This document shows positions 54,801 through 62,512 of a stretch of 64,000 nucleotides of DNA, piece after piece. This stretch comes from an uncultured Chitinophagales bacterium (GTDB taxonomy: Bacteria; Bacteroidota; Bacteroidia; Chitinophagales; JAHDHT01). The translations under genes and the position numbers were made by a program. Each line of letters starts with the position of its first letter. Position 1 is the first letter of the stretch. Under the pieces are notes generated by a model. The model worked only from the letters and a program-made list of their open reading frames with translations, was not told where the DNA came from and made no database searches. Location of the stretch: the NCBI GenBank assembly GCA_938023075.1, contig CALHDG010000012.1:1-64000 (forward strand), in the 5' to 3' direction.

Positions 54801-55429
54801 GTACTTTTGGAATAGATGCCCGCCACTACGAACCTTTGTTTAGAAAAGTAATTATAGCCGGCCGGTTTTACGGAGCGACTTCTTTTGGCAACAACCGTAT
54901 TTTATATGTGTTGGGTGGGGTAGAAAATTGGATTAACCGACAGGTGGATAATACCACACCGGTCAACACCAATTATAATTATGTGTTCACTAACCAAACT
55001 AACCATTTGCGTGGGTTTAAAAACAATGCCCGTAATGGCAACAACGTGATGATTTTAAACACCGAACTTCGCATTCCGGTTATGACTACGCTGTTTAACC
55101 GCACCTTTAAATCCGATATTTTAAACAGCTTTCAATTAGTACCCTTTTTCGATTTTGGTACGGCGTGGATAGGCAGCAACCCCTTTCAACCTGATGTTAC
55201 CTTTGTGCAAAACACCTTCCCTATGGTTGACCCGGTAAACCAAGGTCCGGTAACAACGCCTGTTTTGGTAACGGTAAATTATTTCAGAAATCCTTTTATT
55301 GGAGGCTACGGTTTAGGTTTTCGAACCAAATTATTGGGCTACTTTTTAAAGTTTGATATCGCGCGAGGATTAGATAATGGTCAAGGTTCAGATTTGATAC
55401 GTTATCTTTCTTTTGGGTATGATTTTTAA
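51875..55429 (+). CDS. large exported protein: peptidase-MA-like domain, TolB-like propeller, beta-barrel C-terminus
   Basis: 1184 residues with a long signal sequence (LVIVLFTIVTMLGSNSQLNG). Residues ~50-300 resemble the peptidase MA/gluzincin scaffold (VYHNISDLNQTNIG, LPHWFKEGLIAYLGQGWSAD near 187). The zinc-binding HExxH is absent (the equivalent helix reads IREGIARVYVANMLYG), so it is probably catalytically dead. A TolB/PD40-like propeller follows (SREGNYLAYVSNKSGRFKVH, DDDKKLIFSGVRRGQVDLFT). Then come an acidic/lysine-rich linker (~680-790) and a C-terminal domain of ~380 residues that looks like an outer-membrane surface-antigen barrel (FGTFGIDARHYEP, FIGGYGLGFRTKLLGYF, DLIRYLSFGYDF). 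The combination suggests an outer-membrane protein with a periplasmic half. No known name. Confidence 0.8.
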   Translation: MFIFFCKKLGVLSFSSISRLVIVLFTIVTMLGSNSQLNGQAFYTTFGKNRVQFHGFTWSFYESKNFVVYFYQGGQQYGEYSVQTAENNLPNIQTKLEYFLDKKIEIMVYHNISDLNQTNIGNEYENLEANSAGRTKVVSNKVFVYFNGDHGHLEKQIREGIARVYVANMLYGDNVQEVLQNAFLLNLPHWFKEGLIAYLGQGWSADLDSRLRDLILHKGFKNFNRMTKEESIFAGHAFWYYLSQNYNKSAVPNLLYLARINRSLESAFIYVIGQTLQNTIDEWMEYNNTIYALDENKRAVIPDSAAVVTNKKTNLQITEMALSREGNYLAYVSNKSGRFKVHLKNLETDDSQVIVKGGIATFEMPVNTNYPLLAWSKNKNKLAIVYQKRDQLYLMNYWADKDEKTIKAITKFQQVLAIDFTDDDKKLIFSGVRRGQVDLFTYNMPNTKVVQITNDFFDDLQPAFYKDEQRRGILFSSNRLNDTLRTQKQDTILPTGNYDVFFYDLDKQQSIATRLYSSPNANEWQIQQLKEGKIGLLSDQNGIFNYYTGTLENILSHRDKVVYFKDSTTVTNPGKNLKVDSLRKAGEIVDIKTKKVFKPTLQLQPVSNLSRNLSQLAVSSSNGKSLVLSRYNNIDYIFELSSKAKISPLKNTNYKQQFINQKPYESTVIDQPVDPFTKSNKPAKSSNTNEEDDDGFEIIMEEIGADDKENEVDSDAYFLDSGFSKADRPKRGKKKRDKKNKKNEEPEIVIQIENIDDDEDAPVFISTKVRPYVPKFSLEKITTQLDNSLMFTPYLLPNDTDLNGLFRYSVSDLMEDHRIIGGFRFPLSFSGLEWLLEYQNYKKRFDKKITYYRKGEVTQALSADNQLIDVRRRTSFLETALIYPLDYAQSIRAYVGWRNEKNNILSTELSTLNAPDFINNWAYTKLEYVYDNTRELGLNIKAGTRYKIFTELYQPFDGVLNDREVQFNIPKNNLLGTFGIDARHYEPLFRKVIIAGRFYGATSFGNNRILYVLGGVENWINRQVDNTTPVNTNYNYVFTNQTNHLRGFKNNARNGNNVMILNTELRIPVMTTLFNRTFKSDILNSFQLVPFFDFGTAWIGSNPFQPDVTFVQNTFPMVDPVNQGPVTTPVLVTVNYFRNPFIGGYGLGFRTKLLGYFLKFDIARGLDNGQGSDLIRYLSFGYDF

Positions 55430-55485
55430 AATAGAGTGAGGCAGGGAACCTCTTTCAAAATCGTGTCCACTCTAAAACAGCAAGT

Positions 55486-56003
55486 TCATTTTATGAAACA
55501 ACCTGCTGTAAGTTTTAATTTTTGCGTACGACCAAGATTAATTTGATCAATATTTTCAGATTTCGTTTTTCCGGTATTCTCCCAACTTTCTAAATCAACT
55601 ACAAAGTCTATATTCGTTTGATTTAAAAAAAGCTCGATATATCTTTTTTCACAATTGCTAACAATAAATATTTGCTTATCCCCTCAATGCAATTATCTAA
55701 GGTTTCCATTAGACCTTCGTATAATTTACCTCCCATTTCTTTATTGGATTCTTCTTGATACAACTTGCACCAATTTTTTAATGCTTCAGTTTGTGCCTTG
55801 TTTAGTTTTGGAAACAGTTCAGCAAATATTTGTAATTGAGAACGCCCAACCAAAGCTTTTAGGTTATCTTCAGATATTTGTAAATGATCCAAACCGATAT
55901 GAGTCAGTGCTTTATTCCATGCTATTGCACAAGGATAAACGGTATCCCAAAGGGTTCCATCTAAATCGAAAATGAAGTTTTGTTTCAAATTGTTAAAGCT
56001 CAA
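55486..56003 (-). pseudogene. HAD-family phosphatase, frameshifted and C-terminally truncated
   Basis: The frame from 56003 encodes NFIFDLDGTLWDTVYPCAIA, HAD motif I, with a normal cap region, but stops at 55623 after 126 residues. At GAGGGGATAAG (about 55677) a single missing base restores a frame that reads KQIFIVSNCEKRYIELFL (HAD motif II) and then ENTGKTKSENIDQINL (motif III lysine). That frame ends at a TGA at 55486-55488, without the motif IV GDT..D. The gene therefore has both a frameshift and a lost C-terminus. The truncated end lies 57 bp from the convergent envelope gene. Probably non-functional. Confidence 0.7.
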
Positions 56004-56033
56004 TTTTTTTAGTAAACCGTGTTCTTTTAAAAT

Positions 56034-56067
56034 AAAAAAAGGCGGAAATTAAATGAATTCCCACCTT
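56034..56067 (-). terminator. rho-independent terminator of the aldehyde dehydrogenase gene
   Basis: On the minus strand AAGGTGGGAATT-CATTT-AATTTCCGCCTT forms a 12-bp stem with two mismatches, followed by TTTTTTT. It lies 24 bp past the dehydrogenase stop codon. Confidence 0.8.
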
Positions 56068-56090
56068 AATTATTTTTTTAATAAGATATA

Positions 56091-57641
56091 TTACAAATTA
56101 AATTCAATGCCCTGCGCCAATGGCAAATCATTACCATAATTAATGGTGTTGGTTTGTCTACGCATATACGCTTTCCATGCATCTGAACCACTTTCTCTGC
56201 CGCCGCCGGTTTCTTTTTCTCCACCAAAGGCACCGCCAATTTCGGCTCCAGAAGTACCAATGTTCACGTTCGCAATACCACAATCGCTGCCGGCACTACT
56301 TAAAAACAATTCCATCTCTCTCATATTTTGAGTCATTATGGCACTCGATAAACCTTGCGGTACATCATTTTGCATGGCAATAGCCTCATTCAGATCGCTA
56401 TATTTAATTAAGTACAAAATAGGGGCAAAGGTTTCGTGTTGAACAATGGCATAATCATTTTTTACCTCAGCAATGCAAGGCTGTACATAACAACCCGATT
56501 CATAGCCTTCTCCATCTAACACTTTTCCCTCAACAGCAAAAGTACCACCGGCTTCTTTTATCTTTTCTATAGAATGTAAATAAGCATTCACCGAATCTTT
56601 GTCAATTAAAGGACCTACATGGTTATCAGAATTTAAGGGATCACCAATGCTCAATTGACCGTAAGCATTCACTAAGTTTTGCTTTACTTCATCATACACC
56701 GACTCGTGAATAATTAAACGACGGGTTGACGTACAACGCTGCCCGCAAGTACCTACTGCTCCAAACACCGCACCAATTAGGGTCATTTTTAAATCAGCAT
56801 TTGGCGAAACGATAATCGCATTGTTACCACCTAATTCCAATAAAGTTCTACCCAATCTTTCCGCTACTACAGTACCCACTTTTCTACCCATACGTGTTGA
56901 ACCGGTTGCCGAAATCAAAGGAATCCGCTTGTCTTTCGTCATCATTTCACCAACCGTATAGTCACCGTTAAATAAGCAACTTATACCTTCTGGTAAATCA
57001 TTTTCAGCGGCTACCTCATTAAATATTTTTTGACAAGCCACCGCGGTCATCGGTGTTTTTTCACTGGGTTTCCAAATACAAACATCACCACAAACCCATG
57101 CAATGGCAGAGTTCCAACACCAAACCGCCACAGGAAAATTAAATGCCGAAATAATACCGACAATGCCTAGCGGATGCCATTGCTCATACATCCGGTGATT
57201 AGGGCGTTCGCTGTGCATGGTTAAGCCATACAATTGCCGTGAAAGCCCTACTGCAAAATCACAAATATCAATCATTTCCTGCACTTCGCCATAGCCCTCT
57301 TGTAAACTTTTGCCCATTTCGTAGCTGACCAACTTACCCAAGGGCTCTTTATACTGCCGTAATTTTTCGCCATATTGTCTAACCATTTCGCCACGCTTCG
57401 GTGCCGGTGTAGTTCTCCAAATGCTGAACGCCTCTTGCGCTTTTTGTATCACTGCTTCGTAAGCTGCGGCATCGGTTGCTTGTACTTTGCCAATCAATTC
57501 TCCATCTACCGGCGAAAGCGATGAAAGGCTTTCGCCGCTACTATCCAACCAAGTACTGCCGGTAGCCGTTCCCTTGTTTTCGGCTTCTAAACCTAAAGCT
57601 TCTAAAAAATCTAAAGAAGTTGCTGTTGCTGTTACACTCAT
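56091..57641 (-). CDS. ALDH7-type aldehyde dehydrogenase (alpha-aminoadipic semialdehyde / piperideine-6-carboxylate type)
   Basis: 516 residues, NAD(P)-dependent aldehyde oxidation. The antiquitin (ALDH7) subgroup is recognisable by IISAFNFPVAVWCWNSAIAW, ATGSTRMGRKVG, LLELGGNNAIIV (catalytic Glu), FGAVGTCGQRCTSTRRLI (catalytic Cys in GQRCT) and the specific C-terminal block GAFGGEKETGGGRESGSDAW then KAYMRRQTNTINYGN. In lysine degradation this group oxidises alpha-aminoadipate semialdehyde; stress-protective roles are also known. No lysine catabolism genes are adjacent. Monocistronic with a clear terminator. Start ATG 57641 gives the usual N-terminal extension. Confidence 0.9.
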   Translation of the reverse strand: MSVTATATSLDFLEALGLEAENKGTATGSTWLDSSGESLSSLSPVDGELIGKVQATDAAAYEAVIQKAQEAFSIWRTTPAPKRGEMVRQYGEKLRQYKEPLGKLVSYEMGKSLQEGYGEVQEMIDICDFAVGLSRQLYGLTMHSERPNHRMYEQWHPLGIVGIISAFNFPVAVWCWNSAIAWVCGDVCIWKPSEKTPMTAVACQKIFNEVAAENDLPEGISCLFNGDYTVGEMMTKDKRIPLISATGSTRMGRKVGTVVAERLGRTLLELGGNNAIIVSPNADLKMTLIGAVFGAVGTCGQRCTSTRRLIIHESVYDEVKQNLVNAYGQLSIGDPLNSDNHVGPLIDKDSVNAYLHSIEKIKEAGGTFAVEGKVLDGEGYESGCYVQPCIAEVKNDYAIVQHETFAPILYLIKYSDLNEAIAMQNDVPQGLSSAIMTQNMREMELFLSSAGSDCGIANVNIGTSGAEIGGAFGGEKETGGGRESGSDAWKAYMRRQTNTINYGNDLPLAQGIEFNL

Positions 57642-57679
57642 TGTATTGTCTCTTTTTTTATGTATTTATTGTATTGTTC

Positions 57680-58020
57680 TTTTTTTTGAAGCGAACCAAT
57701 TTGCTCCGTTTAAAGGGTAGTCCCGCTTTTTGTACACCACAATCATTATAATTCAATATAATTGAACATTCATCATTCGTTAATCGATATTCGTTATTCA
57801 TTAAATGGGCATCAACAATGTCGAATTTCGACATTCGAAATTCGCTGCAATGCTATTTAAGTGTCTTTCATAATATTAGATGATAATCATTAACTGATTC
57901 ATTATAAGTCAACATTCCTCATTCGTTAATCGATATTCGTTATTCATTAAATGGGCATCAACAATATCGAATTTTGAACATCGAACACCGAACATCGAAT
58001 TTCGAATGAGGAATTTTTAG
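57680..58020 (-). repeat. family A fragment (A9) joined to family E-related double repeat
   Basis: TTTTTTTGAAGCGAACCAAT and GTAGTCCCGCTTTTTGTAC (about 57680-57735) are the right part of family A on the minus strand. From 57750 follow two near-identical ~75-bp blocks, about 57767-57830 and 57907-57970, each containing TCATTCGTTAATCGATATTC, GTTATTCATTAAATGGGCAT and CAACAATGTCGAATTT or a variant. AAGTGTCTTTCATAATATT at 57859 matches the family E end in reverse orientation. The region ends in alternating TTCGAA-type palindromes. No gene in this 498-bp gap. Confidence 0.6.
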
Positions 58021-58139
58021 AGCGCAAAAGTATAACTTTTCTTATCAAAAAACACTTAAAAACTAAAGCTCAAAAATAAAATAAAAAGAAAGGCTTAAGT
58101 ACGGTAAGCCATAATTGAATGACTTTACAAAATAGGTAT

Positions 58140-59951
58140 CTAATGTTTAAACTTTTGGAAGTATAATTTTCTGCCATTGATGTACACAGGTTCATCTGAA
58201 TTAATTGCTTGTTTAGCAGACAACTCATGTTCAAATTCGACCAAGGCAAACCCACGAGATTTGCCGGTAAAGCTGTTTTTTGGAATCACGATTTCTGAAA
58301 TTTCTCCAAACCTTAACAATTCACGATACAAGTCATCTTCTGTTGCCTTCCAATCAACACCTCCAACAAAAACTTTGGCATAATCCGATTCATCTTTACC
58401 CTGCGTGTTTTTCAGTTCGTCATTTACTAAGTCAGGAAGTACCATTTTATATCTGCCAATGCTTTTCTTCGAAACCTTTTGCTTTTTTGCAAGTCTTTGT
58501 GCTTGTGCACTGGAAACTTCTCTTTTTAAAATACCTAACACATCCAAGCTTTCTACCAACTTTCTGTACTTATCGGTATCAATAATGCCAACATTGTCAA
58601 AAATTTCTTTTGGCGAAACAAGCCTTCCATTAATTCCCAATTTTACAACTGTCTTTTGTTCGCGGTTTAAGTTGAAGTTCGAGAAATGATCAAGCCATAA
58701 TTTCTCCTCTCTGGTATAAATAAATTTGTAGTATAGTGTAACTATGAATGATTTATTTGGTGAACTGATATCCGGGTCAACTAACTCGTTACGCTTCATT
58801 AATTCAAACATTCTTCTAATGCCTTCGCCTAATTCTCTAATGTATCCAAATTCACGTAGTACACGGGCTAAATAAGTGTTTCTTGTTTCGTGAGCTCCTT
58901 TGAGCTCTTTTAAATCTTCAATGGTTAATTTTGATAATAATTTTCCTGGACTCAGCACTTCTAATCGATCTGTAAAAATTCTTATTTCAATGCCTCTGCC
59001 CTCTAAACTATAATCTCTGTGTGTTATGGCATTTATTAGTGCTTCTCTGCAAGCAGGTTCAGGATAAATAACCTGAGTTTTAAACAGCCCATCTTTTGAG
59101 TATCGTGTTTCACTCAATGCGGGTCTTAGAGCATCCCAACTGTCTTTAGCTAAATTAAAAATATTGCCAGATATATCAGCAACTTCTGTTACATTATAAT
59201 CCGGGGCAGATTTTTCTTCCGTTCCATGTACTCGTAATATTCTTACTCTCGAACGAGGATGCCATTTATTTAGATTTTTAGCAAATAGCAACAAGGCAGC
59301 TTTTCTTAATCTTAATCTGTCTCCATCAAACTCTGCGAGTTCAACATATTGTAAAAATTTTTCAGGAGACATGTTTTTTATTTTGGTGCATTCTTCTCCC
59401 ACATATTTCACCAATTTTAAGTCTAAATCGGTAACGGTTGCTAATTCTTCAAATTGCTTATCATATTGTCTTGAAGAAATTTCATCTCTAACAAATCTGA
59501 TGGTATCCGCCGAAGTAGGAACACTATCTCTGTCTTCTCTTTTAAAACATTCTCCTTTACTTGTCTGATGAATGAATTTTGCACCCTTATCTACTGAAAA
59601 ATAAATAACTTTTTTGCCATTGTAGTCAATAATATTTTTCCGCTTAATTGGTAAAGGAGTATCTTTTAAAACATTATTGGTAGAGGCTTCTAATATAGCG
59701 GATAGCTTTTCATCGTTATGTGGTAATCCTGTTACTTCATTATTATCTTCAATTCCAATAAACAATTCGCCTCCATCGGCATTAGCAAAGGCAACAAGTT
59801 CTTTTGCTACATTATAACAAATATCTTTAAAATTCCTTGGTTTCTTATCTGTCGGAGGACCTTCATAACCACTCTTGAATTCCCGATAGTAACTTTCACC
59901 AAGTTCCACAGCTATTTCAAGCCTTTCTTTTAGCCTTAATAGATTTGTCAT
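58140..59951 (-). CDS. Schlafen AlbA_2 / ATP-binding protein with C-terminal RNA-recognition motif
   Basis: 603 residues, cytoplasmic. AlbA_2 (Schlafen-type nucleic-acid domain) at ~15-140: ESYYREFKSGYEG, AKELVAFANADGGELFIGIE, DREDS-like KREDRDSVPTS. A helical spacer leads to an HATPase_c_4-type domain at ~290-385: EPACREALINAITHRDYS, GRGIEIRIFTDRLEVLSPGK, YLARVLREFGYIRELGEGIR. A winged-helix-like segment spans ~430-490. Residues ~525-600 form a complete RRM: RNP2 VFVGGV (527-532), RNP1 KSRGFALVEF (564-573), and YINGRKLYFQKF as the last strand. AlbA_2-ATPase proteins are common regulators or defence-linked proteins. A fused RRM is not an arrangement I know and implies RNA binding. Monocistronic; 188 bp separate it from the divergent transporter. 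Confidence 0.88.
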   Translation of the reverse strand: MTNLLRLKERLEIAVELGESYYREFKSGYEGPPTDKKPRNFKDICYNVAKELVAFANADGGELFIGIEDNNEVTGLPHNDEKLSAILEASTNNVLKDTPLPIKRKNIIDYNGKKVIYFSVDKGAKFIHQTSKGECFKREDRDSVPTSADTIRFVRDEISSRQYDKQFEELATVTDLDLKLVKYVGEECTKIKNMSPEKFLQYVELAEFDGDRLRLRKAALLLFAKNLNKWHPRSRVRILRVHGTEEKSAPDYNVTEVADISGNIFNLAKDSWDALRPALSETRYSKDGLFKTQVIYPEPACREALINAITHRDYSLEGRGIEIRIFTDRLEVLSPGKLLSKLTIEDLKELKGAHETRNTYLARVLREFGYIRELGEGIRRMFELMKRNELVDPDISSPNKSFIVTLYYKFIYTREEKLWLDHFSNFNLNREQKTVVKLGINGRLVSPKEIFDNVGIIDTDKYRKLVESLDVLGILKREVSSAQAQRLAKKQKVSKKSIGRYKMVLPDLVNDELKNTQGKDESDYAKVFVGGVDWKATEDDLYRELLRFGEISEIVIPKNSFTGKSRGFALVEFEHELSAKQAINSDEPVYINGRKLYFQKFKH

Positions 59952-60131
59952 TTTTTAAGAGGCTTTATTTTTTTGTAAACTTAATCAATTTTATGTTTTG
60001 ATTAATTGAATGAAAATACAAATTTAAGCTAAGCCAAGAAATCATAACTTGATGAAGGAAATGAAAAATGGAAAAATTAGATGATAGATTTTTTTTGTAA
60101 CATACTACATTCATTAGCCCAACTAAAGCTG

Positions 60132-60139
60132 TACATTTG
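60132..60139 (+). promoter_or_regulatory. -7 box next to the MFS transporter start
   Basis: TACATTTG, a perfect TAnnTTTG match, ends 8 bp before the TTG start at 60148, so the transcript would be leaderless or nearly so. A matching -33 at 19 bp is not seen. Confidence 0.5.
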
Positions 60140-60147
60140 CCAAACAT

Positions 60148-61389
60148 TTGGAGGCATTACGATTATTGTGGAAAAACTACCGGAATTTAGAAAAACAAAC
60201 CGTCTATTTTATAGCTGCGGTTTTTTGCATTAACCTCAACAATTCCATCTACTTTTTAATCGCCAATATTTATATGGCAAAGCTCAATTTTACCGATGCT
60301 GAAATTGCTTCTTTTGTAACGTATAGAACTTTAGCAGTAATGGTATTAGCCTTACCTTTTGGTATGCTGATCAAAAAAAGGAAGATCAAACCTTTTTATT
60401 ATTTTTCGGCAATTGGGGTGCCGGTCTGTACTTTTTTATACGTTTATGGTGCCGAAATTCATAGCGTATCGTTGGTGCGGGGAGCCTTAACGTTATTTGG
60501 TTTCTGCCATATGGTATCAATTGTTTGTGGCTTGCCGTTTATATTGCGCAATGCCGATGATAAAACCCATACAGAAGCCATCTCTTTAAATTACGCCACT
60601 TGGAGTATGGGTATGATTGCCGCCGGCATTTTGATGTTTGGCTTATCGGCAGTATCTGAAACCTTGTTTACCGAAGATCGCGTTATACAATTAGTCGCTT
60701 TGTTTAGCTTTAGTAGCTTGTATTTTTTGTATGCGATGGGAGAAGAGCAATTACCGGAACAAAGCAAGCAATCGGGCTTTAATTTTAGCCAGTACGATTG
60801 GGGTGATATTATTAAATGTGTTACACCAACTTTGTTAATTGCCGTTGGCGCAGGATTAATCATTCCCTTTATTAATTTGTTTTTCTTTCATGTGTTTGGC
60901 TTAGATTCTGAGATCTTTGCCATATTGGGTTCATTCGCTGCATTTTTAGTAGCTTCAGTGGCATTGGTAGTGCCACAAATTAAACGACGCTATGGCTACA
61001 AAGCCATAACCGTTACCCAAAGCTTAGCGGTTTTAGCCTTAGTTGGTTTAGCAACAACAGAGTATTTTCCCTTAGTGCCGGGTATGGTGGTAGTGGCAAT
61101 ATTATTCTACTTGGTAAGGCAACCATTAATGAATATGGCTGGTCCTTTAACTTCTGAAATGACGATGTATTATGTAGGAGAAAAAAACCGGGAAATATTA
61201 AGTGCCTTAATGTCAGCTATTTGGTCGGGCAGTTGGTTTTTTAGTTCAATAGTATTTGGTATTTTACGAAATTGGCAATTTAAATTTTCGAGTATTTTTT
61301 ACATAACGGCTGCTTTGTATGTAGTTGGGGTATTGTTATTTTATTTGTTAATTAAAGATTATTTTAAAAGAGAAATGGTATCTGACTAG
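60148..61389 (+). CDS. MFS transporter
   Basis: 413 residues, 11-12 hydrophobic spans (VYFIAAVFCINLNNSIYFLI, TPTLLIAVGAGLIIPFINLF, YVVGVLLFYLLIKDYF). The loop after the second span, GMLIKKRKIKPFYY, has the basic pattern of the MFS motif A region. The second half is similar in layout to the first. There is no in-frame ATG before the first span; the start is the TTG at 60148 (EALRLLWKNYRNLEKQTVYF), with a -7 box just upstream. Substrate not predictable. Divergent from the AlbA_2-RRM gene. Confidence 0.85.
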   Translation: MEALRLLWKNYRNLEKQTVYFIAAVFCINLNNSIYFLIANIYMAKLNFTDAEIASFVTYRTLAVMVLALPFGMLIKKRKIKPFYYFSAIGVPVCTFLYVYGAEIHSVSLVRGALTLFGFCHMVSIVCGLPFILRNADDKTHTEAISLNYATWSMGMIAAGILMFGLSAVSETLFTEDRVIQLVALFSFSSLYFLYAMGEEQLPEQSKQSGFNFSQYDWGDIIKCVTPTLLIAVGAGLIIPFINLFFFHVFGLDSEIFAILGSFAAFLVASVALVVPQIKRRYGYKAITVTQSLAVLALVGLATTEYFPLVPGMVVVAILFYLVRQPLMNMAGPLTSEMTMYYVGEKNREILSALMSAIWSGSWFFSSIVFGILRNWQFKFSSIFYITAALYVVGVLLFYLLIKDYFKREMVSD

Positions 61390-61414
61390 TTCGAAAAAGT
61401 TGGCAAATGTATTA

Positions 61415-61635
61415 TAGTGCTTGATACTTTCTTGTTTTGGATTGTTGCTATTTTTTTCTTTCTACGAAGAACGGAAGTTTGCAAACTAGCCCCGATTGCA
61501 GCGGTTATGCCATTTTGAGAGGCTTTTGAAGCGCAGGCAAATGGCATTTGAGCGGAAAGCGGGACGGGTGTTCTTTTAAGGTTAAATAGTTTCGCTTCAA
61601 AAAAATATCAAAAAGATGGTCAACTTCTTTAGCCT
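61415..61635 (+). repeat. family A intergenic element, copy A10
   Basis: TTTCTACGAAGAACGGAAGT, TTGCAAACTAGCCCCGATTG, CAGCGGTTATGCCATTTTGA, GCGCAGGCAAATGGCATTTG, AGCGGAAAGCGGGACGGGTG and GTTTCGCTTCAAAAA. The GCCATTT and AAATGGC arms (around 61506-61552) can form a hairpin. Followed by GATGGTCAACTTC, the outer block of the family. Lies after the MFS gene. Confidence 0.75.
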
Positions 61636-61639
61636 TTTT

Positions 61640-61706
61640 TTTACAACTCGTCTACCAAAAAAATGGTTTTCTCAGAGTTGGAAAATTTATTTTCTCTGCA
61701 TTCCTA
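61640..61706 (+). repeat. family B partial element, copy B4
   Basis: CAACTCGTCTACCAAAAAAA and TGGTTTTCTCAGAGTTGGAA then AATTTATTTTCTCTGCATTCCT match the right arm of family B. Directly joined to family A copy A10 and touching the 3' end of the DUF899 gene. Confidence 0.55.
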
Positions 61707-62270
61707 ATAAACCAATTTCGGACTCCAGTTATTATTTCCATTTGGAAAGTAGTTCATAAAATGCCAAATAGGAGAAAACTGATCGCCGGGTCCAAACCAA
61801 TCGTACGCAAAGTGAATCACTTTACCGTCGCCGGTTTTTTTGAAAACGGAAAAGCCCGGAGCACTAGTACCATTTGCCCATATAAAGCCTAAATCTTGTT
61901 TAAAACTATTATCGTGACAAGAATACACCTCAAACTGCCAGTTACGGCTTTCGGCAAATTCTTTGAGTACCGCCGGTTTATCAGGTGAAACCAATGCCCA
62001 ATTAATGCGATTACTGATATGTTTTGCAGAACCATTTAAACCGTCGGCCCAAAGGGTACAATAGCTGCAACTTTTGCCCATATTTTGAATGATTAGTAAT
62101 TCATCTTTATCTCCAAATAAGCTGTAAAAAGAGGTTGCTGCACCTTCTTTATTGTATAAGGTATAATTGCTCACTCCGGCTCCACCTAATTGCATTTTTA
62201 GCTGCAGCAACTCCTTATTCTTTTCGTTGATTTGTTCTTGCAGTGATTTGATTTGTTCATTTATTTGCAT
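61704..62270 (-). CDS. DUF899 thioredoxin-fold protein
   Basis: 188 residues. DUF899 proteins are thioredoxin-like without a known reaction. An N-terminal coiled coil (INEQIKSLQEQINEKNKELL) precedes the domain, with IIQNMGKSCSYCTLWADGLN, INWALVSPDKPAVLKEFAES, WQFEVYSCHDNSF, FSVFKKTGDGKVIHFAYDWF and FGPGDQFSPIWHFMNYFP. The CxxC in SCSYC is intact. No signal peptide. Its 3' end is at the junction with family B copy B4. Monocistronic. Confidence 0.8.
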   Translation of the reverse strand: MQINEQIKSLQEQINEKNKELLQLKMQLGGAGVSNYTLYNKEGAATSFYSLFGDKDELLIIQNMGKSCSYCTLWADGLNGSAKHISNRINWALVSPDKPAVLKEFAESRNWQFEVYSCHDNSFKQDLGFIWANGTSAPGFSVFKKTGDGKVIHFAYDWFGPGDQFSPIWHFMNYFPNGNNNWSPKLVY

Positions 62271-62361
62271 AATAATCCTTTTATTTTTACAAGATAATAA
62301 ATTTGAAAATAAAATTAATGCTGAATTTAAAAGTCGTTTTGAGTGTTAGGAACGATGAAAA

Positions 62362-62512
62362 ATAAATTTACCATCTTACTTTGTCATTTTCCAATATACT
62401 TCCTTGAAAAGCCTCGCCTTGGTTCCCCACTAAGCCTGCGTTTTTCAACTCGTCTATCAAAAAATGACTTTATCAGAGTTGATCAATTTATTTTCTCATC
62501 GTTCCTTAGTAG
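62362..62512 (+). repeat. family B palindromic element, copy B3
   Basis: CTTTGTCATTTTCCAATATA, CTTCCTTGAAAAGCCTCGCC, TGCGTTTTTCAACTCGTCTA and TCAAAAAATGACTTTATCAG. Same arms as B1 and B2; the central hairpin is replaced by TTGGTTCCCCACTAAGCC. Directly followed by family C copy C2. Confidence 0.7.

Noticed and set aside
57750-58020. CRISPR or microsatellite from TTCGAT-type repeats
   Set aside because: Only two ~75-bp blocks, diverged at the ends, matching dispersed family E sequence rather than an array.
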